NCBI GenBank assembly: GCA_019114305.1
Contig: DXFU01000040.1
Location: 23,359-87,358, forward strand
Source: Candidatus Hungatella pullicola
GTDB taxonomy: Bacteria > Bacillota > Clostridia > Lachnospirales > Lachnospiraceae
Direction of reading: 5' to 3'
Length of the DNA stretch: 64,000 nt
The position numbers were made by a program, and so were the translations under genes. Of this stretch, positions 9,535 to 18,681 are shown piece by piece; within the stretch, counting starts at the first letter, position 1, and each line of letters starts with the position of its first letter. The notes below the pieces were generated by a model. That model saw nothing but the letters and a program-made list of their open reading frames with translations, was not told the origin of the DNA and made no database searches.

Positions 9535-11264
9535 AGCGTTACTGGAAATATATAAAGCCTTATTTAGGTTCTTTCATTCTTGCTCCCCTGCTGATGGTGA
9601 CGGAAGTGTTTGGTGAGGTAACCCTTCCAAAGCTGATGTCTCTGATTATTAATCATGGTGTGGCTGAAAAAAATGTATCTTACATTCTATCTATCGGCGG
9701 CGTCATGGCGGCAGTGGCAGTTCTGATGGCAGTGGGAGGCATTGGAGGCGCTTATTTTGCGGCCAAAGCTTCCATATGCTTTAGTACAGATCTGAGAAAG
9801 GATGTATTTGACAAGGTACAGGAGTTTTCTTTCAAGAATATAGATGATTTCAGCACAGGTTCTCTTGTTACAAGACTGACCAATGATATTCAGCAGATTC
9901 AGAATGTAGTCATGATGAGTCTGCGAACTTTGTTCCGCGCACCTGGTATGTTAATCGGAGGCTTGATTATGGCTTATCTGATGAATCGTCAGCTGATGGT
10001 GATTCTCCTTGTGGTTATGCCTCTTTTGCTGCTTGCTATCTTTCTGCTTTTAAGGACAGCGTTCCCTAAATTTATGGCCATGCAGAAAAAGATCGACCGG
10101 CTTAATTCCAGCGTTCAGGAAGCGCTGACCAATGTTCGGGTAATTAAATCCTTTGTCCGGGAGGAATATGAGGAGGAGAAGTTTAAAGCCGCCAATAAGG
10201 ATCTGAAAGAGGGAAGCTTACAGGCTATGAGAATTGTTATCGCTACTATGCCTGTTATGATGCTTGCCATGAATCTGACTACCCTGGCAGTGGTATGGTA
10301 CGGAGGCAATCTGATTATAGGCGGATTTATGCAGGTTGGAGATCTGACTGCATTTACTACCTATATCGTCCAGATTTTGATGTCTCTGATGATGGTTTCT
10401 ATGGTGTTTTTACAGGCTTCCAGAGCGCTGGCTTCTCTGAAGCGTGTTCGGGAGGTGCTGGATACGAAAGTAGATCTGACTGATGACAGCGGGGCAAGAA
10501 AAGATGCGCTCGTTGAGAAGGGAAAGGTAGAATTTAAAAATGTCAGTTTCCAGTACAATAAAAATTCTGGTGAAATGATTCTTAAATCCATTGATTTTAC
10601 TGCATTTCCCGGCCAGACCGTTGGAATTATCGGCGCTACAGGAAGCGGAAAAACTACTTTGGTACAGCTGATTCCAAGGCTGTACGATGTAAACCGGGGA
10701 CAGGTCCTGGTAGACGACATTGATGTCCGCGACTATTCGCTGAAAAATCTGAGAGAAGGTGTTGGCATGGTGCTTCAGAAAAATGTACTTTTTTCCGGAA
10801 CCATTGAGGAAAATCTTCTTTGGGGAGATGAAAACGCTTCTATGGAAGAGATAAGAGAGGCGGTCAGGAGCGCCCAAGCAGACGGGTTTGTTGCCAGTTT
10901 TTCTCATGGGTATGATACAGATTTGGGACAGGGAGGCGTCAACGTATCAGGAGGGCAGAAACAGAGACTGTGTATTGCCAGAGCTCTTTTAAAGAAGCCT
11001 AAAATTCTTATTCTTGATGACAGTACTTCTGCTGTGGATACAGCCACAGAGGCAAAAATTCGCCAGTGCTTTCAGACAACCCTTAAAGATACCACCAAGA
11101 TTATCATTGCCCAGCGAATCAGCTCTGTGGAATCTGCGGACCTGATATTGGTTCTGGATGAAGGAAGAATTGTGGGACAGGGAAATCATCAGCAGCTGAT
11201 TCAATCCTGCCGGGAATATCAGGAAATCTATTATTCCCAGAGAGATAAGGAGGTGGGGGCATAA
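9531..11264 (+). CDS. ABC exporter half-transporter (degenerate catalytic site subunit)
   Basis: This 577-residue protein has an N-terminal six-helix membrane domain (about residues 1-310) and a C-terminal ATPase domain. The Walker A motif is GATGSGKTT, the signature is canonical VSGGQ, and Walker B reads ILILDDSTSAVD: the catalytic Glu is replaced by Asp. That is typical of the TM287/BmrC-like subunit of heterodimeric exporters. The start is a GTG at 9531 overlapping the marR stop. The partner is the next gene. The likely role is export of drugs or lipophilic compounds across the cell membrane. Confidence 0.92.
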   Translation: MKRYWKYIKPYLGSFILAPLLMVTEVFGEVTLPKLMSLIINHGVAEKNVSYILSIGGVMAAVAVLMAVGGIGGAYFAAKASICFSTDLRKDVFDKVQEFSFKNIDDFSTGSLVTRLTNDIQQIQNVVMMSLRTLFRAPGMLIGGLIMAYLMNRQLMVILLVVMPLLLLAIFLLLRTAFPKFMAMQKKIDRLNSSVQEALTNVRVIKSFVREEYEEEKFKAANKDLKEGSLQAMRIVIATMPVMMLAMNLTTLAVVWYGGNLIIGGFMQVGDLTAFTTYIVQILMSLMMVSMVFLQASRALASLKRVREVLDTKVDLTDDSGARKDALVEKGKVEFKNVSFQYNKNSGEMILKSIDFTAFPGQTVGIIGATGSGKTTLVQLIPRLYDVNRGQVLVDDIDVRDYSLKNLREGVGMVLQKNVLFSGTIEENLLWGDENASMEEIREAVRSAQADGFVASFSHGYDTDLGQGGVNVSGGQKQRLCIARALLKKPKILILDDSTSAVDTATEAKIRQCFQTTLKDTTKIIIAQRISSVESADLILVLDEGRIVGQGNHQQLIQSCREYQEIYYSQRDKEVGA

Positions 11265-13144
11265 TGAATTCCAACCGCAAAGCAGAGAGTTTAAGAAGAC
11301 GATATGCCAGAACCAGCTCTTCCTTTTCCCAGGGACAGGGAAGAGGTCATGGAGGCGGTCCGGGCAGGGGAAGGCATATGAGGGGCGGGCGGCCTCAGAA
11401 TGCAAAGGCGGCTGTGACTCGCCTGTTTTCCTATTTAAAAGGATATAAACTGGCCATGGGAGCGGCATTTTTCTGTATTATTGTGAACACGGTATCCACT
11501 TTAGCCGGTTCCTATATGCTTCGTCCCATTATTAACCGATATATTGTACCCACAGACGGAAGCAGAGGAAGTATTTCGGGACTGGCGGGTTCCGTGGCTT
11601 TGCTGGGAGTCATTTATCTGGCAGGGGTGGGGGCTAATTACGCCCAGTCAAGAATTATGCTTACAATAGCTCAGAAATCGCTTCAGACCATCAGGGATGA
11701 TCTGTTCTGCGGAATGCAGAAGCTTCCTGTCAGGTTTTATGATACCAACAATAACGGAGATTTAATGAGCCGGTATACCAATGATGTGGATACTATCGGC
11801 CAGATGCTGAGCAGCACCCTGGTTCAGCTGTTTTCCGGTGTTTTAAGTATTATTGGAACCCTGGCTCTTATGCTGTATACCAATTTGTGGCTGACCTGTA
11901 TTACGTTGATTATGATCCCTCTGATGCTGAAAGCAGGAGGCTTTGTGGCAGGACGAAGCCAGAAGTTCTTTACTGCCCAGCAGACCTCTCTTGGCGCTGT
12001 AAACGGATATATTGAGGAGATTATAACGGGACAGAAGGTAGTTAAGGTATTTTGCCATGAAGACACAGCCAGGGAAGAATTTCAGATTCTGAATCAAGAC
12101 CTGCGGGACAATATGATAAGGGCTCAGTTTTTCGGAGGCGTTATGGGGCCTGTGATGAACAACTTAAGCCAGATCAATTATACTCTTACTGCATGTATCG
12201 GAGGACTGCTCTGTGTACTGAGAGGTTTTGATGTAGGAGGACTTACTGTGTTTCTTAATTTTTCCAGACAGTTCAGCCGTCCAATCAATGAAATTTCCAT
12301 GCAGGTCAGCGTTGTATTTTCTGCATTGGCAGGAGCAGAGCGAGTCTTTGCAGTTATGGATGAGAAGCCGGAGGAAGAGGATGGCCCCGATTCTGTGGAA
12401 TTAAAGCCAATGAAGGGATATGTGGAATTAAACCACGTAACCTTTGGGTATGACCCCGATAAGGTCATACTGAAAGACATCAGCCTTTATGCAAAGCCAG
12501 GACAGAAGATTGCTTTTGTAGGCTCCACAGGAGCCGGAAAAACTACGATTACCAACCTGATTAACCGTTTTTATGACATTCAGGGAGGGGAGATTACCAT
12601 TGACGGCGTTGATATACGGAAGATTAAAAGAGAAAATCTGAGGCGAAATATTGCTATGGTGCTTCAGGATACCCATCTGTTTACCGGCACGGTAATGGAA
12701 AATATCCGATATGGCCGGCTGGATGCTACAGATGAAGAGGTTATTGAGGCTGCGAAAACGGCGTCCGCCTATAACTTTATTATGCATCTGCCTGACGGTT
12801 TCCACACTATGCTGGAGGGAGACGGAGCCAACTTAAGTCAGGGGCAGAGACAGCTTCTTAATATTGCCAGAGCGGCTATATCCAAAGCCCCGATACTGAT
12901 TTTGGATGAGGCCACAAGTTCAGTTGATACCAAAACAGAAAAACTAATTGAGTTGGGCATGGACCGGCTGATGGCAGACAGAACTACTTTTGTTATTGCT
13001 CATAGACTGTCCACGGTGCGCAACGCCAACGCCATTATGGTTCTGGAACATGGAGAAATTATTGAAAGGGGGGATCATGAGCAGCTGCTGAAGCAAAAGG
13101 GGAGATATTATCAGCTTTATACAGGACTGTTAGAGCTAGAGTAG
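11264..13144 (+). CDS. ABC exporter half-transporter (catalytic-Glu subunit)
   Basis: This 626-residue partner of the preceding gene overlaps its stop by one base. The N-terminus has an unusual Arg/Gly-rich cytoplasmic stretch (about residues 18-45, including QGQGRGHGGGPGRGRHMRGG) before the membrane domain. The ATPase domain has Walker A GSTGAGKTT, a degenerate signature LSQGQ, and a canonical Walker B with catalytic Glu (ILILDEATSSVD). The two subunits thus complement each other: one composite ATP site is intact and one degenerate, as in BmrCD and TM287/288. It is an efflux pump by inference. Confidence 0.92.
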   Translation: MNSNRKAESLRRRYARTSSSFSQGQGRGHGGGPGRGRHMRGGRPQNAKAAVTRLFSYLKGYKLAMGAAFFCIIVNTVSTLAGSYMLRPIINRYIVPTDGSRGSISGLAGSVALLGVIYLAGVGANYAQSRIMLTIAQKSLQTIRDDLFCGMQKLPVRFYDTNNNGDLMSRYTNDVDTIGQMLSSTLVQLFSGVLSIIGTLALMLYTNLWLTCITLIMIPLMLKAGGFVAGRSQKFFTAQQTSLGAVNGYIEEIITGQKVVKVFCHEDTAREEFQILNQDLRDNMIRAQFFGGVMGPVMNNLSQINYTLTACIGGLLCVLRGFDVGGLTVFLNFSRQFSRPINEISMQVSVVFSALAGAERVFAVMDEKPEEEDGPDSVELKPMKGYVELNHVTFGYDPDKVILKDISLYAKPGQKIAFVGSTGAGKTTITNLINRFYDIQGGEITIDGVDIRKIKRENLRRNIAMVLQDTHLFTGTVMENIRYGRLDATDEEVIEAAKTASAYNFIMHLPDGFHTMLEGDGANLSQGQRQLLNIARAAISKAPILILDEATSSVDTKTEKLIELGMDRLMADRTTFVIAHRLSTVRNANAIMVLEHGEIIERGDHEQLLKQKGRYYQLYTGLLELE

Positions 13145-13164
13145 AAAAAGAAGGAATACAAAAC

Positions 13165-13176
13165 ATTGTATACAAT
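13165..13176. promoter_or_regulatory. 12-bp perfect palindrome upstream of rnf
   Basis: ATTGTATACAAT is a perfect palindrome just upstream of the rnf promoter and just after the ABC exporter gene. It could be a regulator site for the Rnf operon; no regulator can be named. Confidence 0.3.
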
Positions 13177-13189
13177 ATGTAATTTGAGA

Positions 13190-13218
13190 TTGTTAAGAAT
13201 TTCGAATTATGTTATACT
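13190..13218 (+). promoter_or_regulatory. Promoter of the rnf operon
   Basis: TTGTTA (13190-13195) and TATACT (13213-13218) are separated by 17 bases, about 70 bases before rnfC. An alternative -35 (TTGAGA, 13184) is less well placed. Confidence 0.6.
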
Positions 13219-13287
13219 AATATGGCGATTACGGAATGGCTGGTTCTGTAAGAAGCGAAAGAAATGTATAGAAAGAAGGTTAGTTAG

Positions 13288-14613
13288 ATGGGTTTGGCTA
13301 CATTTAAAGGCGGAGTCCACCCCTATGAGGGAAAAGAACTGTCCATGAGTAAACCTGTACAGACGCTGGAGCCAAAGGGAGAGCTGGTGTATCCGCTTTC
13401 ACAGCATATTGGCGCTCCTGCAAAGCCTTTGGTGAAAAAGGGAGACCAGGTGCTTGCAGGCCAGAAGATCGGTGAGTCTCAGGGATTTGTTTCCGCAGAT
13501 GTAATCTGCTCTGTATCCGGAACAGTAAAGGCAGTGGAGCCGAGGATGACTGCAGGAGGAGCTATGGCAATGTCTGTGGTTGTGGAAAGCGATGGACAGT
13601 ATACAGCAGTCCAGGGCTTTGGAACTGCCAGAGACTATAAGAGTCTGTCAAAAGAAGAAATTCGAAATGCGGTGAAGGAGGCAGGAATTGTGGGAATGGG
13701 AGGCGCCGGCTTTCCTACTCATGTAAAACTGGCTCCCAAAGATGATTCTAAAATTGATTATGTCATTGTAAACGGCGCGGAATGTGAGCCATATCTTACC
13801 TCCGATTACCGGATGATGTTGGAAATGCCTGAGAAGATTGTGGAAGGCCTTAAGGTTATTCTTCAATTATTTGAGAATGCCAAGGGAATTATCGGCATTG
13901 AGGCAAATAAGCCAGAGGCCATTAAGGTTCTCACCGATCTTGTTAAGAACGAGCCAAGGATTTCTGTATGTACTTTAAAAACCAAGTATCCTCAGGGAGG
14001 AGAGCGTACTCTTATTTATGCGGCCACAGGAAGAAAGATTAATTCTTCCATGCTTCCTGCTGATGTCGGCTGCATTGTTGATAATGTGGGAACTGTGGTG
14101 GCTGTGGCTGACGCAGTATGCAGAAATATACCGCTGATTCAGAGAATTGTTACTATTACCGGAGACGCCGTGGCCGATCCGAAAAATTTTCTGGTGAGAA
14201 CAGGAACCTGTTTTCAGGAGTTGGTAGATGGAGCCGGCGGATTTAAGGAAGAGCCTGAGAAGCTGATTTCCGGCGGACCGATGATGGGAACTGCCATGTT
14301 TGGACTGAACGTGCCGGTTACCAAGGTGACCTCTGCACTGACCTGCTTTACCAGGGATACAGTGGCAGCCAATGCGCCCACTGCCTGCATACGCTGCGGA
14401 AGATGTGCGGATGTATGTCCAAGCCATGTTATTCCTCAGCTGATGATGGAGGCTGCGGAGCGTTCCGATATTGATCTTTTTGTAAAGTATGACGGCATGG
14501 AATGCTGTGAATGCGGATGCTGTACCTATATTTGTCCTGCCAAAAGGCCTTTGACCCAGGCTTTCCGGGAGATGCGAAAAGTAGTTGCGGCCAGCAGAAA
14601 GAAGAAGGCATAG
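13288..14613 (+). CDS. rnfC: Rnf complex subunit RnfC
   Basis: RnfC is the peripheral subunit that carries NADH/FMN-binding and Fe-S domains in the ferredoxin:NAD+ oxidoreductase, which couples electron transfer to ion pumping. It has 441 residues. The family-typical opening is FKGGVHPYEGKE. The Rossmann-like SLBB/FMN region contains VGMGGAGFPTHVKL near residue 135, and two [4Fe-4S] motifs lie at the C-terminus (CIRCGRCADVCP and CCECGCCTYICP). It is the first gene of the operon rnfC-D-G-E-A-B. Confidence 0.96.
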   Translation: MGLATFKGGVHPYEGKELSMSKPVQTLEPKGELVYPLSQHIGAPAKPLVKKGDQVLAGQKIGESQGFVSADVICSVSGTVKAVEPRMTAGGAMAMSVVVESDGQYTAVQGFGTARDYKSLSKEEIRNAVKEAGIVGMGGAGFPTHVKLAPKDDSKIDYVIVNGAECEPYLTSDYRMMLEMPEKIVEGLKVILQLFENAKGIIGIEANKPEAIKVLTDLVKNEPRISVCTLKTKYPQGGERTLIYAATGRKINSSMLPADVGCIVDNVGTVVAVADAVCRNIPLIQRIVTITGDAVADPKNFLVRTGTCFQELVDGAGGFKEEPEKLISGGPMMGTAMFGLNVPVTKVTSALTCFTRDTVAANAPTACIRCGRCADVCPSHVIPQLMMEAAERSDIDLFVKYDGMECCECGCCTYICPAKRPLTQAFREMRKVVAASRKKKA

Positions 14614-14624
14614 GAGGAAAGGAC

Positions 14625-15548
14625 ATGGGTAAATTGTTAAATGTATCTTCATCGCCGCATGTCAGAGATTGTACAACTACCAGAAATATTATGTTTGATG
14701 TGGCGATTGCCATGCTTCCGGCAACGGCGTATGGCGTATATCAGTTTGGAATAAAAGCGGCGCTTGTGTTAATGGTCACTGTGCTTTCCTGCGTGCTCAG
14801 CGAGTATGTATATCAGAAGCTGATGGGAAAACCGGTCACCATAAGCGATGGAAGCGCTCTGGTTACAGGTATGATTCTTGGCTTAAACATGCCTCCGGAG
14901 ATCCCGCTGTGGATGCCGGTTCTGGGCGGAATGTTCGCTATAATCGTAGTAAAGCAGCTGTACGGAGGCCTGGGACAGAACTTTATGAACCCGGCCCTGG
15001 CAGCCAGATGTTTTATGCTCATTGCCTTTGCCGGACCAATGACCACCTTTACTTATAATAATGCAGTAGTAAGTCCAACACCTCTGGCAGCCCTGAAGGC
15101 CGGGCAGACTGTGGACCTTCCTGCCATGTTTATTGGAAAGATTCCAGGGACCATTGGAGAGGTATCTGTAATTGCTCTTCTTATCGGTGCTGTGTATCTG
15201 CTGGTTAAGAAGGTAATAACTCTTCGGATTCCGGCCACATATCTCATAACCTTTGCATTGTTTGTATTTTTGTTTGGTCAGCATAATTTTGAATATGTTC
15301 TGGCTCATCTTTGCGGAGGCGGAATTATATTCGGAGCGTTTTTTATGGCTACCGATTATGTTACCAGCCCTATAACAAAAAAAGGCCAGATTGTATATGG
15401 CATCCTTCTGGGGATTCTTACAGGACTTTTCCGACTGTTCGGCGGATCTGCGGAGGGTGTTTCCTATGCAATTATCATCAGCAACATTCTGGTTCCCCTG
15501 ATTGAGAAAGTAACTCTTCCAAAGGCATTTGGAAAGGAGGGCAAATAA
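14625..15548 (+). CDS. rnfD: Rnf complex subunit RnfD
   Basis: RnfD is an integral membrane subunit with covalently bound FMN. The start chosen at 14625 has AGGAGG directly upstream and gives MGKLLNVSSSPHVRD, matching RnfD N-termini; an earlier in-frame start would run back into rnfC. The length is 307 residues with about nine hydrophobic segments. A threonine in SPTPLAAL (near residue 150) is the likely flavinylation site by analogy with RnfD/NqrB. Confidence 0.95.
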   Translation: MGKLLNVSSSPHVRDCTTTRNIMFDVAIAMLPATAYGVYQFGIKAALVLMVTVLSCVLSEYVYQKLMGKPVTISDGSALVTGMILGLNMPPEIPLWMPVLGGMFAIIVVKQLYGGLGQNFMNPALAARCFMLIAFAGPMTTFTYNNAVVSPTPLAALKAGQTVDLPAMFIGKIPGTIGEVSVIALLIGAVYLLVKKVITLRIPATYLITFALFVFLFGQHNFEYVLAHLCGGGIIFGAFFMATDYVTSPITKKGQIVYGILLGILTGLFRLFGGSAEGVSYAIIISNILVPLIEKVTLPKAFGKEGK

Positions 15549-15549
15549 G

Positions 15550-16170
15550 ATGAAAAAAGGCGGTTTTATAAAGGATGCCCTTATTTTATTTGCAATAACC
15601 ATTATTGCAGGATTTCTTCTGGGAGCCGTGTACCAGGTTACCAAAGAGCCTATAATCCTGGCAGAGGCGGCTGCCAGTATGGAAAAATACCGCTTGGCTT
15701 ATCCGGCTGCGGCAGAATTTACTGCTGACGAGGCTCTTCAGGAGCAGGTAGAGATTTCTGCCGACACGCTTGCCCAGGAAAAACCGGAATACGGCAATGT
15801 AAGGGTAGATACGGCCCTGAATGCGGTAGATGCCTCTGGCAATATAATCGGCTATATTATTACAGCTACCAGCGGCGACAGTTACGGCGGAGATGTTCAG
15901 GTGTCTGTGGGAATTACCCTGGAGGGAACCATTACCGGAGTGGAGCTGTTAACTATTAATGATACTCCTGGACTTGGAATGAAAGCGGCAGAGCCGGAGT
16001 TCAAAGACCAGTATAAAGATAAGACGGTAGAGGAGTTTGCAGTGACAAAAACAGGAAGTACCTCAGACTCTGAGATTGACTCCATCAGCGGCGCTACGAT
16101 TACGTCATCAGCAGTAACTAACGCAGTAAACGCGGCTTTGTATTTTGCCGCTAACTGTACAGGACAGTAG
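15550..16170 (+). CDS. rnfG: Rnf complex subunit RnfG
   Basis: RnfG is anchored by one N-terminal helix (about residues 8-28) and carries an FMN-binding domain. The length is 206 residues. The flavin-transferase target DSISGAT is present, and Thr183 would carry the FMN. No ApbE flavin transferase is in the window, so that enzyme must be encoded elsewhere. The ATG at 15550 follows GGAAAGGAGG and starts one base after the rnfD stop. Confidence 0.95.
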   Translation: MKKGGFIKDALILFAITIIAGFLLGAVYQVTKEPIILAEAAASMEKYRLAYPAAAEFTADEALQEQVEISADTLAQEKPEYGNVRVDTALNAVDASGNIIGYIITATSGDSYGGDVQVSVGITLEGTITGVELLTINDTPGLGMKAAEPEFKDQYKDKTVEEFAVTKTGSTSDSEIDSISGATITSSAVTNAVNAALYFAANCTGQ

Positions 16171-16181
16171 GAGGTGGGAAG

Positions 16182-16919
16182 ATGAATAAGATAACAGAGC
16201 GTTTATACAACGGTATTGTAAAGGAAAATCCAACCTTTGTGCTGATGCTGGGAATGTGTCCGACTCTTGCGGTTACTACCTCGGCCATTAACGGCTTGGG
16301 AATGGGGCTTTCCACCACAGCCGTGCTTATGTTTTCTAATATGATTATTTCTGCCATGAGAAAGATTATTCCGGATCGAGTAAGAATTCCGGCTTATATT
16401 GTTATCGTGGCGACTTTGGTTACTATTGTGCAGCTGCTTTTGCAGGCCTATGTGCGGGGTATTTACAACGCACTTGGAATTTACATTCCTCTGATTGTTG
16501 TAAACTGTATTATTTTGGGAAGAGCAGAAGCCTATGCTTCCAAAAACGGAGTGCTTGCCTCTACTTTTGACGGAATCGGCATGGGACTAGGATTTACTAT
16601 TGCTTTGACCTGTATTGGTCTGATTCGAGAGATCTTAGGTTCCGGATCAGCTTTTGGCATTCCTTTCATTCCGGAAGAGTACCATATTTCTATTTTCGTC
16701 CTTGCTCCGGGTGCTTTCTTTGTACTGTCTGTTTTGACAGCTCTTCAGAACAAGTTTAAAGCGCCTTCCGCAACCAATGGATCTGCTCCTAAGTCTAATC
16801 TGGCCTGCGGCGGAGATTGTATGAACTGCAGCGGCTCCTCCTGTATGACCAATCATCAGCTGATTACTGATGAAATGAACCGGGAGCAGAAGAAGCAAGG
16901 CACAGGAAAACAACAGTAG
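16182..16919 (+). CDS. rnfE: Rnf complex subunit RnfE, with Cys-rich C-terminal tail
   Basis: RnfE is a six-helix membrane subunit homologous to RnfA. The core (about residues 1-195) is typical (VKENPTFVLMLGMCPTLAV, IPLIVVNCIILGRAEAYA, a helix pair forming part of the electron path). The 245-residue protein then carries a hydrophilic tail with CGGDCMNCSGSSC (C-x3-C-x2-C-x4-C), a possible metal or Fe-S ligand set that the family core does not have. The tail is seen directly; its function is unknown. Confidence 0.95.
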   Translation: MNKITERLYNGIVKENPTFVLMLGMCPTLAVTTSAINGLGMGLSTTAVLMFSNMIISAMRKIIPDRVRIPAYIVIVATLVTIVQLLLQAYVRGIYNALGIYIPLIVVNCIILGRAEAYASKNGVLASTFDGIGMGLGFTIALTCIGLIREILGSGSAFGIPFIPEEYHISIFVLAPGAFFVLSVLTALQNKFKAPSATNGSAPKSNLACGGDCMNCSGSSCMTNHQLITDEMNREQKKQGTGKQQ

Positions 16920-16931
16920 GAGGAAGGGTAA

Positions 16932-17507
16932 ATGAAAGATTTGCTGTTAATAGCCATTGGCTCAGCACTGGTGAATAATGTAGTGCTCAGCCAGTTTTTA
17001 GGTCTTTGTCCATTTCTTGGAGTTTCAAAGAATGTTAAGACCTCTGCCGGTATGGGAGCGGCGGTAATTTTTGTCATTACCATATCTTCCTTTGTGACCA
17101 GCGTCATATACAAGGGAATTTTAACTCCCCTGAACCTGGAATATCTTCAGACAATCGTATTTATTCTTGTAATTGCGGCCTTGGTTCAGTTTGTGGAAAT
17201 GTTCCTTAAAAAATCTATGCCGTCTCTTTATGAGGCTTTGGGTGTATATCTGCCTCTGATTACTACCAACTGCGCAGTATTAGGCGTGGCCCTGACCAAT
17301 GTTCAGAACGACTATAGTATTTTAGAAAGCGTTGTAAACGGTGTGGGAATTTCTGTTGGTTTTACGATTGCTATTGTTATGCTGGCAGGCGTGCGGGAAA
17401 GAATCCAGTACAATGATGTGCCTCGTTCTTTCCAGGGGTCTCCCATTGTGCTCATTACAGCGGGCCTTATGGCAATTGCGTTTTTCGGATTTTCCGGATT
17501 AATATAA
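16932..17507 (+). CDS. rnfA: Rnf complex subunit RnfA
   Basis: RnfA is a 191-residue membrane subunit with six hydrophobic segments. It shows the paired family motifs VLSQFLGLCPFLGVSK and LPLITTNCAVLGVALTN, whose cysteines hold the intramembrane [2Fe-2S] cluster shared with RnfE in described Rnf/NQR structures. An AGGAGG site precedes the ATG. It sits between rnfE and rnfB in the usual order. Confidence 0.96.
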   Translation: MKDLLLIAIGSALVNNVVLSQFLGLCPFLGVSKNVKTSAGMGAAVIFVITISSFVTSVIYKGILTPLNLEYLQTIVFILVIAALVQFVEMFLKKSMPSLYEALGVYLPLITTNCAVLGVALTNVQNDYSILESVVNGVGISVGFTIAIVMLAGVRERIQYNDVPRSFQGSPIVLITAGLMAIAFFGFSGLI

Positions 17508-17522
17508 GGGAGGAGTCTGAGA

Positions 17523-18311
17523 ATGATAACGGGTATAATTCTGGCAGCAGTAGTAGTAGGCATCGTAGGAATTTTGATTGGTGTTTTTCTGGGCGTGGCC
17601 AGTGAAAAGTTTAAAGTAGAAGTAGACGAAAGAGAAGTCCTGGTTCGGGAAGAGCTTCCAGGAAATAACTGCGGCGGCTGCGGTTATGCGGGCTGCGATG
17701 CTTTGGCAAAGGCAATTGCCGCAGGGGAAGCTGCTGTAGATGCCTGTCCTGTGGGAGGGGCTGCTGTTGCCGAAAAGATCGGAGCCATTATGGGTGTTTC
17801 CGGAGGCAAAGCAGAGAAAAAAGTGGCTTTTGTAAAGTGTAAGGGTACCTGTGACAAGGCCCAGGTTAAATATAACTATTTTGGAATTGATGACTGCCGC
17901 AAGATTACTGCGGTCCCGGGCAATGGTCCAAAAGCCTGTACTTATGGCTGTATGGGATATGGTTCCTGCGTTAAGGCCTGCGCTTTTGACGCCATCCACG
18001 TAGTGGACGGAGTGGCCGTAGTGGATAAGGAAAAATGCGTTGCCTGCGGTAAGTGTGTGGCAGCCTGTCCGAACAATCTGATTGAGCTGGTGCCATATAA
18101 AGCTAATCATCTGGTACAGTGTAATTCCCATGACAAGGGCAAAGAGGTAAAAGAAAAATGTCAGGCAGGCTGTATTGGCTGTACCCTGTGTACCAGACAG
18201 TGCGAATTTGATGCTATCCATATGGATAATAATGTTGCTGTTATTGATTATGAAAAGTGTACCAACTGCGGAAAATGCGCCGAAAAGTGTCCGGTTAAGG
18301 TTATTGTATAG
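17523..18311 (+). CDS. rnfB: Rnf complex subunit RnfB (multi-cluster ferredoxin-type)
   Basis: RnfB takes electrons from reduced ferredoxin. The 262-residue protein has an N-terminal membrane helix, then the four-Fe-S domain NNCGGCGYAGCD, then four ferredoxin-type cysteine motifs (starting at CTYGCMGYGSC, CVACGKCVAAC, CQAGCIGCTLC and CTNCGKCAEKC). This is the larger clostridial type. It is the last gene of the operon; a terminator lies about 70 bases downstream. Confidence 0.96.
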   Translation: MITGIILAAVVVGIVGILIGVFLGVASEKFKVEVDEREVLVREELPGNNCGGCGYAGCDALAKAIAAGEAAVDACPVGGAAVAEKIGAIMGVSGGKAEKKVAFVKCKGTCDKAQVKYNYFGIDDCRKITAVPGNGPKACTYGCMGYGSCVKACAFDAIHVVDGVAVVDKEKCVACGKCVAACPNNLIELVPYKANHLVQCNSHDKGKEVKEKCQAGCIGCTLCTRQCEFDAIHMDNNVAVIDYEKCTNCGKCAEKCPVKVIV

Positions 18312-18378
18312 GGCTTGACCCCAAAATTAAGATTTTTTGTTTTCCCTTTTAATTCAGTAATGGGAATATAGGGAAAAG

Positions 18379-18426
18379 GCGTCATAGATTGTCAGAAGCG
18401 TCTGGCTGGTCTATGGCGCTTTTTCA
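18379..18426 (+). terminator. Terminator of the rnf operon
   Basis: GCGTCATAGA pairs with TCTATGGCGC over a 20-base loop and is followed by TTTTT. Confidence 0.7.
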
Positions 18427-18534
18427 GTGAAGAAAATATAGAAGGGATACTGGCTGTATTTCAGACAGATTTGGGCAAAGAACTGTTTGCTCCTTACAGA
18501 CATAGAGGATTTCCTGGAAACAGAGAGGGGAGGT

Positions 18535-18615
18535 ATGAAAGTTCTCTATTCAGGGCCGGAAATAAGAAAAAGAAACAGCAATGGCAGATCGAGTGAGGTA
18601 AAAGTGAATGAATAG
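18535..18615 (+). CDS. Possible 26-residue ORF
   Basis: A short frame (MKVLYSGPEIRKRNSNGRS...) has a strong GGGGAGG ribosome site but no recognised relatives. It lies between the rnf terminator and lysR. The rest of the 18312-18681 interval holds only the terminator and the lysR promoter. It may be chance or a relic. Confidence 0.15.
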   Translation: MKVLYSGPEIRKRNSNGRSSEVKVNE

Positions 18616-18623
18616 TTTATATA

Positions 18624-18652
18624 TTGCCTGACAGGCATGGCAGTAGTATAAT
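18624..18652 (+). promoter_or_regulatory. lysR promoter
   Basis: TTGCCT (18624-18629) and a consensus TATAAT (18647-18652) are 17 bases apart, 29 bases before the LysR start. A TGCCTGACAGGCA inverted repeat (GCCTGaCAGGC, 18626-18636) overlaps the -35 and could be an autoregulatory site. Confidence 0.55.
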
Positions 18653-18681
18653 GAAATCCATAAAAATGGGGAGGTTTATAG

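Noticed and set aside
13177..13212. A Rex-type site before rnfC
   Set aside because: Only a TTGTTAA half is present; the mirrored TTAACAA half is missing.
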